Shown: positions 1 through 9,854 of the stretch, in pieces
Layout: every line of letters starts with the position of its first letter
Position numbering within the stretch: the first letter of the stretch is position 1
NCBI RefSeq assembly: GCF_020829665.1
Contig: NZ_JAIVFT010000001.1
Span: 434,001-498,000, forward strand
Direction of reading: 5' to 3'
Source of the DNA: Nostoc sp. CHAB 5824
Lineage (GTDB): Bacteria; Cyanobacteriota; Cyanobacteriia; Cyanobacteriales; Nostocaceae
Length of the DNA: 64,000 nucleotides
The notes under the pieces: generated by a model
What the model saw: only the letters and a program-made list of their open reading frames with translations
Told to the model about the DNA's origin: nothing
Database searches by the model: none
Translations under genes and position numbers: made by a program

Positions 1-1327
1 AAGCAGTAACTGTAATTGCACTGCTGGCGGCTCCTGGCGAACCAATTTTTAACGCATCCTTCACACTTTTACCTGTGAAAAACACTGACGAACTGTCATC
101 TAATGTCCACACATCTAAACGTGTGTCAGTTGAAGAAGCATTGCGGACTCGCAGTTGCCAAACACCTCCCATTACTTGCGATGGGCCAATACCACGTATT
201 TGCACAAAGAAATTATGGTCGCTGTTGGCTTGATCTGGCCCTGGTGTCGCTAATTGCACCCGTGCATCTGGTAACTGGTAATCTTGGGCAGCATTACCAT
301 CAGTAATTATTTTTTGGAAGGGGGTGACAAAACCGTTAGGACTCCGCACAGATACTTCCAATTCACTGTCTTTGGCATACCAAGCGTTTAACCAAACTAT
401 GCCTACTTGATTCAAAGGAACATTAAAGCGCATACCACGGGTGCGTCCACTGGGTATTGTCGCTTGTCCATGAATGTTATCGTTTCCTTCGTTACCCGCA
501 GCACAGCAAACAATCTTTCCAGGGCCAGTTTCAGCGTCAATGACTTTGGATAAAGAATCACTACCATCATGGGCATCAGCGTGTCCACCTAAGCTGAGAT
601 TAACCACTGCTGGGCGTCCCAACTCTCTAGCAACTCGGAAAATGTAACGGACACCATCAGCAATGTGGGCATCCTGTAAATCTGACCTGACGATAACCAA
701 TTCCGCTTCTGGTGCTATACCGCCATAGATAGCATCGGCACCGGCGGCAATTCCCGCAACGTGAGTACCATGACCACCAGTATCTTGAGAAACTGTCAGT
801 TGCGCTCCCGTCAATTCAGCCCCATAGCCGCCCTCTGTGACTCCTGGTCCTGGCAGTGTTTGATCCCAAATGTGTAAAATTCGTCCAGCAAAGGCGGGGT
901 GTTTCGGATCAATGCCACTGTCTATAATGCCGATAATTATTCCTTTACCTGTGAGTCCGGTTTTGTTCTGGAACTCCGGTAATTTGACTGATCCCATTGC
1001 AGTGTCCATCCTCAAATGAAGTTTGCGTGATGGTTTAATTCGTTGGATAACATCTTCTTCAGATAAGACATCTAAACTCTCTATCGGCAAGAAAGCCGTC
1101 CGCACACTTCCAGAGTTTTGATTGACTTCAATATTATATTGTGATAAATAACTCAAGTCTGCATCAGGATCGCAGTAAATAAAAACGACGCTCTTAGTAG
1201 GCTTGACTGGGCTTTTGTGGGCAATGATGCCAAGCGATCGCTTGTGTGTAACTAAAGCTTGCTCTCCTCCGTTTTGATAGTCTTGAAATGCCAAAAGTAG
1301 TCCGGGAGAAAGTTTTTCGTGTCTCAT
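1..1327 (-). CDS. S8 (subtilisin-like) peptidase, C-terminus outside window
   Basis: This is the first 442 codons of a serine peptidase; the frame stays open to the window edge. The catalytic Asp is in IIDSGID (Asp135) and the catalytic His in GGHGTHVAG (His185). The oxyanion-hole Asn is in CCAAGNEGN. The catalytic Ser motif (GTSMAAP) should lie just past the edge, because the last visible residues (GSPGAASSAITVTA) normally precede it. There is no signal peptide; about 120 residues precede the catalytic domain, and a large insertion lies between the Asn and Ser blocks, as in cyanobacterial S8 peptidases of the C5a/lantibiotic-protease type. The ATG is preceded by a GAGG ribosome site at good spacing. 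Substrate unknown. Confidence 0.9.
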   Translation of the reverse strand, partial: MRHEKLSPGLLLAFQDYQNGGEQALVTHKRSLGIIAHKSPVKPTKSVVFIYCDPDADLSYLSQYNIEVNQNSGSVRTAFLPIESLDVLSEEDVIQRIKPSRKLHLRMDTAMGSVKLPEFQNKTGLTGKGIIIGIIDSGIDPKHPAFAGRILHIWDQTLPGPGVTEGGYGAELTGAQLTVSQDTGGHGTHVAGIAAGADAIYGGIAPEAELVIVRSDLQDAHIADGVRYIFRVARELGRPAVVNLSLGGHADAHDGSDSLSKVIDAETGPGKIVCCAAGNEGNDNIHGQATIPSGRTRGMRFNVPLNQVGIVWLNAWYAKDSELEVSVRSPNGFVTPFQKIITDGNAAQDYQLPDARVQLATPGPDQANSDHNFFVQIRGIGPSQVMGGVWQLRVRNASSTDTRLDVWTLDDSSSVFFTGKSVKDALKIGSPGAASSAITVTA

Positions 1328-1909
1328 TTTTACCTCAAATTTAATTTATTTGCTGTCAGCAAAGTAGTGATTTTAGTAAGATCAGTCGCTCTAGGATCAT
1401 AGTTTTTTAGCTTTAATTATTTGATGCGACTATAGTTATCTATTTTTTTCATAGATAACATCAAATAAGCTTAAAAGGCAGGAGTTATTCCTAAGACAAT
1501 TGCTAATTCATAACTCATATTTATAAATTATGTCTCCCTCATAGTGATTTTCTTTGGTTCATGAGACATCTTTAAACAGCCGTATCTCAGAATTACTCAA
1601 GACTGGGGTCACTAGGAATTTTTATAAAGCTATTAAACTAATCCAGTGTCTACCTAAATCATTACGGACAAAGTAAATAAAATTAAGAATAATTAAGTAA
1701 TAAATAAAAAAGATAAATATAATCAATATTAAATACTAAAAAAATTGTAGTCAAAATAATTAAGACTGATAACATTTGCGTATAAAGTAGCAGAATACTG
1801 ACTAAATCGCTAATGACTACTGGCAAATGACAGATTTTCTATCATAAGTAAGAGCCATAAAGAAGCTAATATTTGCAACGATCGCTTCTGAAGGTACAAA
1901 AAGTTATTC
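1328..1909. other. AT-rich intergenic region between divergent genes
   Basis: This 580-base gap separates the minus-strand peptidase from the plus-strand amylase, so it should contain both promoters. It is very AT-rich, especially 1660-1760, and has stops in all frames. I see no repeat, RNA gene or conserved operator that I could name. Confidence 0.5.
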
Positions 1910-3382
1910 ATGCAAATTCAAACACCAGACTGGGTGAAACACGCGGTTTTCTACCAAATCTTTCCAGATCGCTTTGCCAGAAGCAAACAGCCGCGCAAAC
2001 GGTTACTGCGTGAAGCCCGTTGGGAAGATTGGGACTCTATGCCAACACTCCAGGGTTATAAAGGCGGCGATTTATGGGGCATCATGGAGGGTTTAGACTA
2101 CATCCAGGATTTGGGAATTAACGCGATTTACTTTACACCCATTTTTCAATCCGCCAGCAATCATCGCTATCATACCCACGATTATTATCAAGTTGACCCC
2201 ATGCTGGGGGGCAACGAGGCTTTTAAGGAATTGCTCGACGCAGCCCATCAACGGAATATCAAAGTTGTTCTAGATGGAGTGTTTAACCATTCCAGCCGTG
2301 GTTTTTTCTTTTTCCACGACGTTTTAGAGAATGGCCCCCATTCGCCTTGGGTAAATTGGTTCAAAATTGAAGGCTGGCCGCTTTCACCATACAATGGAGA
2401 ATTCCCTGCAAACTACGTAGGTTGGGCGGGCAATCGTGCCTTACCAGAATTTAACCACGATAATCCAGAAGTACGGGAATATATTATGGAAATTGCCGAA
2501 TATTGGATTAAATTCGGCATCGACGGTTGGCGATTAGATGTACCATTTGAAATAAAAACTCCTGGATTTTGGCAGGAATTCCGCGATCGCGTTAAGGCAG
2601 TCAATCCCGAAGCTTACATTGTGGGCGAAGTGTGGGGAGATTCGCGTGAGTGGCTGGATGGGACACAATTTGACGGCGTGATGAATTATCTATTTGCTGG
2701 GCCAACAATTGCCTTTGCAGCAGGCGATCGCGTAGTCTTAGAACAAGTCCAAAGCCGCGACTATCAACCCTACCCACCCTTATTTGCCGCCGAGTATGCC
2801 ACCAAAATCCAAGAAGTACTGCAACTTTACCCTTGGGAGATTCAGCTAACTCAACTCAATTTGCTAGCAAGTCACGATACAGCACGATTGATGAGCATTG
2901 CAGGGGGCGATAAAGCCAGTATAGAATTGTCAACTTTACTGCTACTTACCTTTCCCGGTGCCCCCAGCATCTATTATGGTGATGAAGTTGGCTTACCTGG
3001 TGCTATAGATCCAGACTCACGTCGTGGCTTTCCCTTAGAAGCAAGCTGGGATCGAGAAATTTTCAATACTCACCGCCAATTAATTGCCCTGCGCCACACT
3101 TACCCAGCTTTGCGTACAGGTGATTACCAAGTTCTTTATGCTCAAGGAGAACTTTACATCTTTACACGGACTTTGGAGAAAGAAGAATTGATTATTGCTG
3201 TCAACGCTGGCACAAGTTCGGCAAAAGCGAATGTAGATGTTGCCAGTTTGCGTACTCAACCCAACAAGCTGTTATATGGCACTGCTGAGGTTGAGTGGAA
3301 TGGTGAAGGAGAAACTCAGCAGTTGTCATTGAAGCTTTCCCGACGCAGTGGCTGCATTCTAGGAGTAGGGAGTGGGGAGTAG
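1910..3382 (+). CDS. GH13 alpha-amylase family protein (neopullulanase/cyclomaltodextrinase type)
   Basis: A 490-residue cytosolic glycoside hydrolase expected to cut or transfer alpha-1,4/1,6-glucans such as maltodextrins and glycogen breakdown products. The GH13 blocks are in order: region I DGVFNHSS (about 122-129), region II GWRLDV with nucleophile Asp210, region III GEVW with acid/base Glu240, and region IV SHD with Asp323. The sequence YYGDEVGLPGAIDPDSRRGF is characteristic of the neopullulanase/cyclomaltodextrinase/maltogenic amylase subfamily. It lacks the usual N-terminal CBM34 domain and any signal peptide, starting directly with the catalytic-domain phrase VFYQIFPDRF. A C-terminal beta domain is present. 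The subfamily is clear; the exact substrate is not. Confidence 0.9.
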   Translation: MQIQTPDWVKHAVFYQIFPDRFARSKQPRKRLLREARWEDWDSMPTLQGYKGGDLWGIMEGLDYIQDLGINAIYFTPIFQSASNHRYHTHDYYQVDPMLGGNEAFKELLDAAHQRNIKVVLDGVFNHSSRGFFFFHDVLENGPHSPWVNWFKIEGWPLSPYNGEFPANYVGWAGNRALPEFNHDNPEVREYIMEIAEYWIKFGIDGWRLDVPFEIKTPGFWQEFRDRVKAVNPEAYIVGEVWGDSREWLDGTQFDGVMNYLFAGPTIAFAAGDRVVLEQVQSRDYQPYPPLFAAEYATKIQEVLQLYPWEIQLTQLNLLASHDTARLMSIAGGDKASIELSTLLLLTFPGAPSIYYGDEVGLPGAIDPDSRRGFPLEASWDREIFNTHRQLIALRHTYPALRTGDYQVLYAQGELYIFTRTLEKEELIIAVNAGTSSAKANVDVASLRTQPNKLLYGTAEVEWNGEGETQQLSLKLSRRSGCILGVGSGE

Positions 3383-3480
3383 GGAGTGAGGAAGAAGACA
3401 GGGAGCAAGAAAGAAGAGTTTTCCCCTCTGCTCCCTGCACCCCGCCCCTCTGCCTCTTCCCAATGCCCCCATGCCCAATG
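3363..3480. repeat. Purine-rich / pyrimidine-rich intergenic repeat with hairpin
   Basis: Tandem GGGAGT/GGGGAGT words are followed by a complementary C-rich stretch. A 9-bp inverted repeat CAGGGAGCA (3399-3407) / TGCTCCCTG (3429-3437) makes a hairpin between the converging amylase and FAS1 genes. Similar G-rich/C-rich strings recur at 16750-16850. This resembles the low-complexity repeats found between Nostoc genes and could act as a transcription barrier. Confidence 0.5.
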
Positions 3481-3482
3481 CA

Positions 3483-3902
3483 TTAACTTCCTGCCACCAT
3501 TGCAGGCATCAACACCGCATCAATAATATGGATCACGCCATTGTCTGTCAGAATATCTGTTTTGAGAACATTGGCGTTATTCACCTTAAATTTCCCATTG
3601 GCAGATTCAATAGCTACAATTGACCCTTCAAGCGTCTGTGCCTCATTAATCTGTACCAAATCATCAGACCGAACATCCCCACTAGCGACATGATATGCCA
3701 CAATTTTCTGGAGCTTGGGGATATCTTGTAGTAGCGAGTCTAAAGTTCCCTCTGGCAGATTGGCAAAAGCTTCGTCAGTTGGTGCAAATAGCGTAAAAGA
3801 ACCAGGACTTTTTAGAGTTTCTATGAGATTTGCAGCTTCAGCAGCCTTTACCAGGGTATTGAAGTTTCCCGCGTTGATAGCAGTTTCCACAAGGTCAGCC
3901 AT
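3483..3902 (-). CDS. Fasciclin (FAS1) domain protein
   Basis: A single FAS1 domain fills this 139-residue protein. The H1 block (FTLFAPTDEAFANLP, about 37-51) and the H2 block near the C-terminus (NGVIHIIDAVLMP) are both clear, and the YH motif lies between them (VAYHVASGDV). FAS1 domains mediate adhesion or carbohydrate/protein binding. There is no recognisable signal peptide (MADLVETAINAGNF), which is usual for the short cyanobacterial forms, so its location is uncertain. It is transcribed alone, divergently from rpoZ. Confidence 0.92.
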   Translation of the reverse strand: MADLVETAINAGNFNTLVKAAEAANLIETLKSPGSFTLFAPTDEAFANLPEGTLDSLLQDIPKLQKIVAYHVASGDVRSDDLVQINEAQTLEGSIVAIESANGKFKVNNANVLKTDILTDNGVIHIIDAVLMPAMVAGS

Positions 3903-4061
3903 AAGGGTGTGTGACTTTAGTCAGGTAGTATTATAAGTAACTTATAAAGTGACTAGAAGGCTCTTAGCCTCTATCAACAGAGAGGTTGCTAGCGATTAAA
4001 TACACGGCAGCAGATTTATCAGTACTGCTACACTGGGGAATGACCCCAAGAACCACTGATT

Positions 4062-4298
4062 ATGCTAAAGCGTTCTAAGTTCGAGACAACTCAGTCTCAG
4101 ATTATGCACCGTTCTGAGGAGCTGATTAGTGCAGCCTCAAATCGTTACCGCATTACGGTTCAGGTAGCAAATCGTGCTAAACGTCGGCGTTATGAAGACT
4201 TTGAAAATAACGAAGATGCAATGATGAAGCCAGTGCTAAGGGCAATTATCGAAATGTCCGATGAATTGACTCAGCCAGAAATTATTGGCGAACTATAA
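4062..4298 (+). CDS. rpoZ: DNA-directed RNA polymerase omega subunit
   Basis: A 78-residue protein matching cyanobacterial omega subunits. It has the N-terminal helix with [18 protein letters not shown]-like wording (here [18 protein letters not shown]), followed by the acidic [16 protein letters not shown] segment. Omega helps fold and assemble the beta' subunit. In cyanobacteria it also influences sigma-factor recruitment. It is followed after 23 bases by a secreted protein gene with a good ribosome site, so the two may be co-transcribed. Confidence 0.95.
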   Translation: MLKRSKFETTQSQIMHRSEELISAASNRYRITVQVANRAKRRRYEDFENNEDAMMKPVLRAIIEMSDELTQPEIIGEL

Positions 4299-4321
4299 AA
4301 AAAGGCTTTAGAGAAGGTAGG

Positions 4322-4927
4322 ATGAGCAAACATCTATCGTTTATTCAACCCTTACTCAAGTCTTGGCAGGCACTCACTGCTTTAATCGTAGTGGGTGTAA
4401 TTGCTTTGAGTTCAGGGGCGGACAAATCAATACATAGAAATTTATTTAGTATCCAACCTGCATACGCTCAGAGAATCACACCTAGCGATGTTTGGCAGCT
4501 GGTATACCAGCAATTACCAGATTTACCACGAGAAAATAAGTATATTAGCAAAGAAAATAGTCAAGTTGCCGAAAACAACACCTTAGTAAATCGCCTGATT
4601 AGATATCACATTTATACCAAAGGACGGGCCCCAAATTACCGCTTAGATTGGAAGCTAACTTTAGCTGATTACCTGGGTGCGAACGAAATTATGTATGATA
4701 CTAGCTATCCAGGCAATGATACACTACGGGAAAATCCCATAGAAGGCGATCGCAAAGCCATCACCCGTCTCACCCGCAGCCAACGAAATGCCCTAGTCCA
4801 AGTCTTAGTCAATATATTTAACCCTACCCAAAATACCCAATCTCCCACCCCCAACACCACACCCAGCCTTAACACATCAACTACCCCACAGCCACCCCAA
4901 CGAGGAGGTGCCGAACTACTGAAATGA
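4322..4927 (+). CDS. Secreted or membrane-anchored protein of unknown function
   Basis: A 201-residue protein with an N-terminal hydrophobic segment (ALTALIVVGVIALSSGA, about 17-33) followed by AYAQ-, which reads as a signal-peptide cleavage site. The mature part has a conserved-looking core of about 110 residues (DVWQLVYQQLPDLPRENKY to DRKAITRLTRSQRNALVQVLV) and a Pro/Thr-rich disordered tail. A strong ribosome site (GAAGGTAGG) precedes the ATG. I recognise it only as a conserved cyanobacterial hypothetical; the genus-specific placement downstream of rpoZ gives no functional clue. Confidence 0.75.
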   Translation: MSKHLSFIQPLLKSWQALTALIVVGVIALSSGADKSIHRNLFSIQPAYAQRITPSDVWQLVYQQLPDLPRENKYISKENSQVAENNTLVNRLIRYHIYTKGRAPNYRLDWKLTLADYLGANEIMYDTSYPGNDTLRENPIEGDRKAITRLTRSQRNALVQVLVNIFNPTQNTQSPTPNTTPSLNTSTTPQPPQRGGAELLK

Positions 4928-5007
4928 CCAAACCCAGAGTCCAAAATCTTCCTTTGCGTTCCTCTGCGTTAAACCTCTGCGTCCCTCTGCGTTTAAAAAA
5001 CTAAGCT

Positions 5008-5373
5008 ATGGAACGCCTTGTAAAAACTGGATTTGGCTGGCGAATTGGCTGGAACCCCAATGCACTTGAATTTCAAGGTTTAGTCGGTACAGATGATTGG
5101 GCAATTGAGTTAACCGAAGCCGAGTTGAATGATTTTTGCCGTCTATTAGCACAGCTAGCAGACACCATGAAACAACTCGCAACAGAATTAATGGAAGAGG
5201 AAAAAATTGCTTGTGAAGCCGAAAGCGATTTATTATGGATGGAGGTAGAAGGCTATCCTCATACCTACAGTCTGCGCTTCATCTTGAATACAGGGCGATG
5301 TGTAGAAGGTAAATGGGATGCTTCTGCTGTTCCAGATTTACTGCAAGTTAGTGCGATGCTTAAGGTTTTTTAA
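5008..5373 (+). CDS. DUF1818 family protein
   Basis: A 121-residue soluble protein belonging to the cyanobacteria/plastid-restricted DUF1818 family, recognised from GFGWRIGWNP near the N-terminus, the acidic/aromatic core WAIELTEAELNDFCRLL, and LLWMEVEGYPHTYSLRFILNTGRCVEGKW. Function unknown. It lies immediately upstream of tRNA-Pro on the same strand. Confidence 0.88.
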   Translation: MERLVKTGFGWRIGWNPNALEFQGLVGTDDWAIELTEAELNDFCRLLAQLADTMKQLATELMEEEKIACEAESDLLWMEVEGYPHTYSLRFILNTGRCVEGKWDASAVPDLLQVSAMLKVF

Positions 5374-5423
5374 ATTAACCTCTTGCTTATCCTATAGTTT
5401 TATTGTACGATAGTAATTCTGAC

Positions 5424-5497
5424 CGGGGCGTAGCGCAGCTTGGTAGCGCGCCACTTTGGGGTAGTGGAGGTCGTGGGTTCGAATCCCGCCGCTCCGA
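5424..5497 (+). tRNA. tRNA-Pro (anticodon GGG)
   Basis: A 74-base cloverleaf. The acceptor arm CGGGGCG pairs with CGCTCCG (one G-U), followed by discriminator A. The D arm contains AGCGCAGCTTGGTAGCGC. The anticodon stem CCACT/AGTGG encloses loop TTGGGGT with anticodon GGG. The T arm has GGTTCGAATCC. CCA is not encoded. Confidence 0.96.
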
Positions 5498-5513
5498 TTG
5501 ATGATAAGCCATG

Positions 5514-5547
5514 CCTGCTAGTCTTTTTAGAAGATTGGCAGGTTTTT
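5514..5547 (+). terminator. Rho-independent terminator after tRNA-Pro
   Basis: A 12-bp stem (5514-5525 with 5531-5542, two G-U pairs) closes a five-base loop and is followed directly by TTTTT. It lies 17 bases past the tRNA 3' end, so it should end the tRNA transcript. Confidence 0.8.
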
Positions 5548-5892
5548 CAATCATGTATGCGATATGATACTAAATTTTTAGCACAAAATCATTCTAAAAC
5601 TTCACTACAAATAATAATTGGAATTGGCACAGCCCCAATTTATCATCCATCATTTAAATCTCCTGCTTTAATTCCTGATCCTAATAAATATTCTATGGCT
5701 TTATCTTCAAAAAGTTTAGAAAATAAATATATAAAAGTAATTTTGCAAAAGGTCTATTATTACTGCTACTATTCCTAAGTTATCTCAGTTTTTACTTTCA
5801 AATTCTTCTTTTTAGTAATCTATATTTTTTGTTCAATTTGATTTTCTGCAAGCTTTCTCACTCATCCTCTCACTTTAATTCAGCAAACGTAG
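5548..5892. other. AT-rich gap, no gene seen
   Basis: About 345 AT-rich bases between the tRNA terminator and a short coding scrap. An open frame runs through its first half from inside the tRNA, but it has no start signal and an unconvincing composition. I see no supported feature. Confidence 0.4.
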
Positions 5893-6033
5893 TTGGTACT
5901 ACTCCAAGCAGATGCAGAGTTGCAAAGAGTAATGGAACATTTTGGAATCAGATGTTTTGCTACAGTGAGATTGGAAGATTATGACATATTAAATCAGATT
6001 TATAGCAATCACTCTTTTGTTGGTTTGCCGTGA
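5893..6033 (+). pseudogene. Fragment of a decayed gene (C-terminal 46 codons)
   Basis: An open stretch of 46 codons reads LQADAELQRVMEHFGIRCFATV then RLEDYDILNQIYSNHSFVGLP and stops. Its amino-acid composition looks like real protein, but an in-frame stop directly precedes it and no initiation site exists. I take it as the C-terminal remnant of a gene lost here. I do not recognise the family. The remnant sits beside another broken gene, which suggests this 2.5-kb stretch has undergone deletion. Confidence 0.45.
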
Positions 6034-6106
6034 TCTAATGTGGACTTTCCAAAAGTATTATTTTGGATAGCACTTCCAATCAAATTAGCCAATCTGAATT
6101 ATGCAA

Positions 6107-8038
6107 TTATTGATTAAATTTATTTTCTTGGCTAACAACTCTACCTGCGTACTTAATTTTTTCTAAACCCTTTTTGAATTCCTCATAGTCATCTCTATCT
6201 ATAATTTTATACATTTCTGTTTCCAGCTTGTAAGTATGTAGTAAATTTTGAATTTGTTTTTTTATTCTTTCAGTTTCTTCTGTTTCCTCTATTAATAAAT
6301 CTTCTATTGTTGCTAGTAAATTTCTTGCATCTTCGCGTCTAGTAGATAATGGATAATCTCTGAAAAAACGTCGTTTATATCTTTCTACTCTATCTGAAAT
6401 ACTCTCATCATCTAGTTTTTCCCTAGCTTTACGTATCTTATCATTTAAATACTTAAATAGAAACTTAAAATTAGTTTCAAATATTGATAGTTCACTAAAA
6501 AGACTATTTTTTCCCCCATTTTTTCGAGATAAGTTGAGTATATTAATTAAATTAATTACACTTCTCGATAAGCTGAGTTTATCAATATATACTTCTTTAT
6601 AAATTAGCTTTTCTTGAAAGCAAGCTTCCATAGCATCAAATATTGTTTGTCCAGTTGTAATTTTCTTTAAAACAGTATCTTCTTTGATGAGAGCAATATC
6701 TTTATCTGTTGCCCCATATACTTCTTTTGCATGTCTTCGAGCTGCTTCTACACAAATTGGTAGTGGAATTAAATCTTCTAAGTCTGTTAATGTAATACCG
6801 TGAGACAAAGTTATGCCTGATTGTATCTCAGCAATTTGAATTATAAACTCTTCTGGTAGTAGGTTTTTTCTGCTAGGTACGCCTTTTCTTAATTGAATTT
6901 TTGCATTATTACCACTTTGATTACTATCCAAAAGTACGATAACTGCTGGTTGTTCAACATCTCTACCACGAGCAAGATATACCAGATATGGAATTTGAGA
7001 TGCAGAATCAGCAGGGACTATAGTTACAGTATTTAAATCCAACGTTTCTATTTTGGTTTCTGTGCAATTACGTAGATATGTTGCTGCCCCTGCAATTAAA
7101 ATCTGGTCAGCAGCACCTTCAACCATTAAGTTACAATTACCAATTAAAGTTGTTTCGCCTACAAATGCACCAAAGGCTGATCTCAGTGGTTCATAATGAT
7201 TTCTAGCAATATCTTTAAATACTCTTGTTCCTTCGTCATTCTTCCCTTTTTCTAAAACTCTAATTCTTTCCGCATGATTTTTGTCAATAAGAAAAGGAGA
7301 GTGAGTTACATACACTACTTGAATAGGTCTAGTGATGTGCGAACCATCTTGAGGATTTGAGAAAGCATCAAATATTTTCAGCAGATCCTGTTGTGCTTGA
7401 CTAGATAAATACGCATCTGGTTCATCCATCAGCAAGATTTCATTTTTTTCAGGATGCGGTTTATGCGATAAAAATTGAATGAAATAGCTTAAAAAATATG
7501 TTAGTCCATTACTGCGTTCAGTAATAGAATATTCAGTCCCAGTTTTATCTCGTATAGTAAATACTAGATCATAGTCTCTCGGTGCTATTCTCAAACAGAA
7601 TTCTTGGTCTTGAACCCACCAGCGAAGAAAGTTTAATCTTTCTGCTAATCGAGAATTAATCATTTCAATAATTCCATTAGCATACCCCTCTTTACCATTT
7701 ATTAGAGCCTCAGCTAGGTCAGACAAAATTTCTGGATCTACTTCAGATACATCACATAGCAAATCGTAAGCTAATTTAAATCGTTTATCTTGTTTTTTTA
7801 AAAGATTCTTTCCTTTTGTAAGTTCAGCAACTATCTTAGAAGTTATCTCATCTCGATATTTAGATATTTGTTGACTTGCAGATATTCCTTCTTTTCCATT
7901 TAAAATATCAGGGTTTTCAACAAGATTTTCTATTAATTTAAGTATTTCATTTCTTTGTTGTCTTTCAAAAATTCCAAACTTTGTTTGTATTATATCATTG
8001 TCGGCTAACTGTATAGCTAACGGTTTTACACCAAGCAG
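6107..8038 (-). pseudogene. OLD-type ATPase/TOPRIM protein, 5'-truncated (Walker A missing)
   Basis: The frame is open from 8038 to the stop at 6107 (643 codons), bounded upstream by TGA. The C-terminal half of an ABC-type ATPase is intact: the signature-like SITERSNGL, Walker B ILLMDEPDAYLS, and the switch His in VVYVTHSP. A TOPRIM-like region follows (LMVEGAADQ for the Glu, VIVLLDSNQSG for the Asp motif, where the second Asp is Asn), then a helical tail. No Walker A (GxxGxGKS) and no ATG start exist upstream; a TTG at 7762 is the best internal start. Complete OLD/Gabija-A-like proteins carry the P-loop near residue 30-40. I therefore infer an N-terminally deleted defence-type gene; a short functional derivative is less likely. 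Confidence 0.7.
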
Positions 8039-8105
8039 TCATGTCATAAAATTGTACCTTTAGTAGTCTAATTCATCCTGCAACTATGCAACGCCAAAAT
8101 TTGGG

Positions 8106-9854
8106 ATGTTACTCATGCTCAGACGCTTACGCAGCCGTAAAATTTTCTCGATGGCTATGCTTGCGCTTGTTATATGCTTTATGGTAAGTATGCGTTCATT
8201 TGGGCAAACAATTATGACATCAGCACCCCAATTGCTCACCGACCCATTTTTGCAACTGCCAACTGAAACCTCAGTGCAAGTAGTTTGGTTTACTGAGTTT
8301 GCTGGTGTTAATCACACAGTAACCTACGGGGAAAATCTCAAACAAACTGCTAAGGCAAATACTACCAAACTCACTCGCACTCGTGAAGACCAACACTCAA
8401 GAGTTGCAAACCAAATCAAAGACGAACAAGTTTATCAAAAACCCGTCCAACGCGACATTTGGCGGCATGAGGCTGAGGTGATTGGGTTAACTCCTGGTTT
8501 GCGGGTAAACTATCGCATTACGAGTGTGCAAGAAGACGGCGAAACTGTTAGCAGTGATATTTTTAGCCTCGCAGCTACTCCAAAACCGGATACACCACTA
8601 AAAATTTTACTTACCTCTGACCATCAGTTAAAGCCGATGACAGCAGCAAATCTGCAAAAAGTGGTAGAAACAGTTGGACGGGTTGATGGGGTGTGGTTTG
8701 CTGGTGATTTGGTCAATGTTAGCGATCGCGCCTCAGAATGGTTTGATGATAATAGTGGTGGTGCATTGTTTCCCGGTTTACAAGGTCGTGCTAAATATGA
8801 AATGACGCACAATGACGTTAAGACAACCTACACTGGTGGACAAATAATTCAACACGCACCCATGTTTACTTGCATTGGTAATCATGAGGTGATGGGCCGA
8901 TTTGGCAGGATGGGAAATTTAAATGATGAATTTGATGATACAATTCCCCGCGCCATTGCTCAAAAAATCTACCGGGACAAATCTTTAATAGATAATTCTT
9001 TTAATACTAATACCTACGAAGAGATTTTCTCTTTACCAAAAAGTAAAGAGGGTGGAAAAAGGTATTATGCAGTTACCTTTGGTAATGTGCGTTTGGTGGT
9101 ACTGTACGTTACAAATATGTGGCGGACTCCTAGCTTAAATGGAAAGTTTAAGGGTAGATATCGAGAAGCCGAAAAAGATTTAAACAATCCTGAAGATTGG
9201 GGTTATGGACAGCTGATTTATGAGCCAATTACTAAAGGCAGCAAGCAATATAATTGGTTAGAGACAGAACTCAACAGCCCAGAGTTTAAACAAGCAAAAT
9301 ACAAAGTTGTAATGTTTCATCATCCGCCCCATACTCTGGGTGATAATATAGTTCCTGCTTATACAGAACCAGTACAGATAATTGAACGGGATGATAATAA
9401 TATCAAAGCAGTGCGTTATGAGTACCCAAAAGACGCAGATTATATTATCCGCGATATTGTCCCAATACTTGAAGCGGCTGATGTGCAATTGGTATTCTAT
9501 GGGCATTCTCATTTGTGGAACCGCTTTGTTAGTCCTAGTGGAATGCACTTTCTGGAAACATCTAATGTGGGCAATACTTATGGCGCTGCTTGGGGTGATA
9601 GAAAGCGAGAAGTGCCAATTGGATATCAAGAGGATTATGTTAAGCTTGGTGATCCCAATGGTTTAGAACCGATAGTGCCAACAATTTCCCCATTGCTGGG
9701 TGAAGATGGAAAGCCGATGCCTTATATTTCGAGTAATGATATTACGGTTTTCAGTATCTTTGATACGGGGACGGGTAGGATAAGTAGTTATCGTTTTGAT
9801 ACTCGCAAGCCTGATTCGGAAGTATTAAAGTTTGATGAGTTCAAGTTGAAATAG
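8106..9854 (+). CDS. Purple-acid-phosphatase-like metallophosphoesterase, secreted
   Basis: A 582-residue protein with a signal peptide or anchor (hydrophobic 15-28). An N-terminal fibronectin-like domain (about 40-160; LPTETSVQVVWFTE) is typical of purple acid phosphatases. The metallophosphoesterase domain follows: SDHQ (Asp172), GDLVN (Asp201), GNHE (258-261), FHHPP and the final GHSH in VFYGHSHLW. All metal-ligand blocks are present. It probably hydrolyses phosphomonoesters or diesters outside the cytoplasm. The leader between GNHE and HHPP is long, as in bacterial members. Start chosen at the ATG giving the signal sequence; an in-frame ATG lies three codons later. Confidence 0.88.
   Translation: MLLMLRRLRSRKIFSMAMLALVICFMVSMRSFGQTIMTSAPQLLTDPFLQLPTETSVQVVWFTEFAGVNHTVTYGENLKQTAKANTTKLTRTREDQHSRVANQIKDEQVYQKPVQRDIWRHEAEVIGLTPGLRVNYRITSVQEDGETVSSDIFSLAATPKPDTPLKILLTSDHQLKPMTAANLQKVVETVGRVDGVWFAGDLVNVSDRASEWFDDNSGGALFPGLQGRAKYEMTHNDVKTTYTGGQIIQHAPMFTCIGNHEVMGRFGRMGNLNDEFDDTIPRAIAQKIYRDKSLIDNSFNTNTYEEIFSLPKSKEGGKRYYAVTFGNVRLVVLYVTNMWRTPSLNGKFKGRYREAEKDLNNPEDWGYGQLIYEPITKGSKQYNWLETELNSPEFKQAKYKVVMFHHPPHTLGDNIVPAYTEPVQIIERDDNNIKAVRYEYPKDADYIIRDIVPILEAADVQLVFYGHSHLWNRFVSPSGMHFLETSNVGNTYGAAWGDRKREVPIGYQEDYVKLGDPNGLEPIVPTISPLLGEDGKPMPYISSNDITVFSIFDTGTGRISSYRFDTRKPDSEVLKFDEFKLK

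Noticed and set aside
103-306. 67-codon plus-strand frame inside the S8 peptidase gene
   Set aside because: It is the antisense shadow of a clear peptidase frame.
5440-5778. 112-codon open frame starting inside tRNA-Pro
   Set aside because: It overlaps the tRNA and its terminator, lacks a ribosome site and has an improbable composition.
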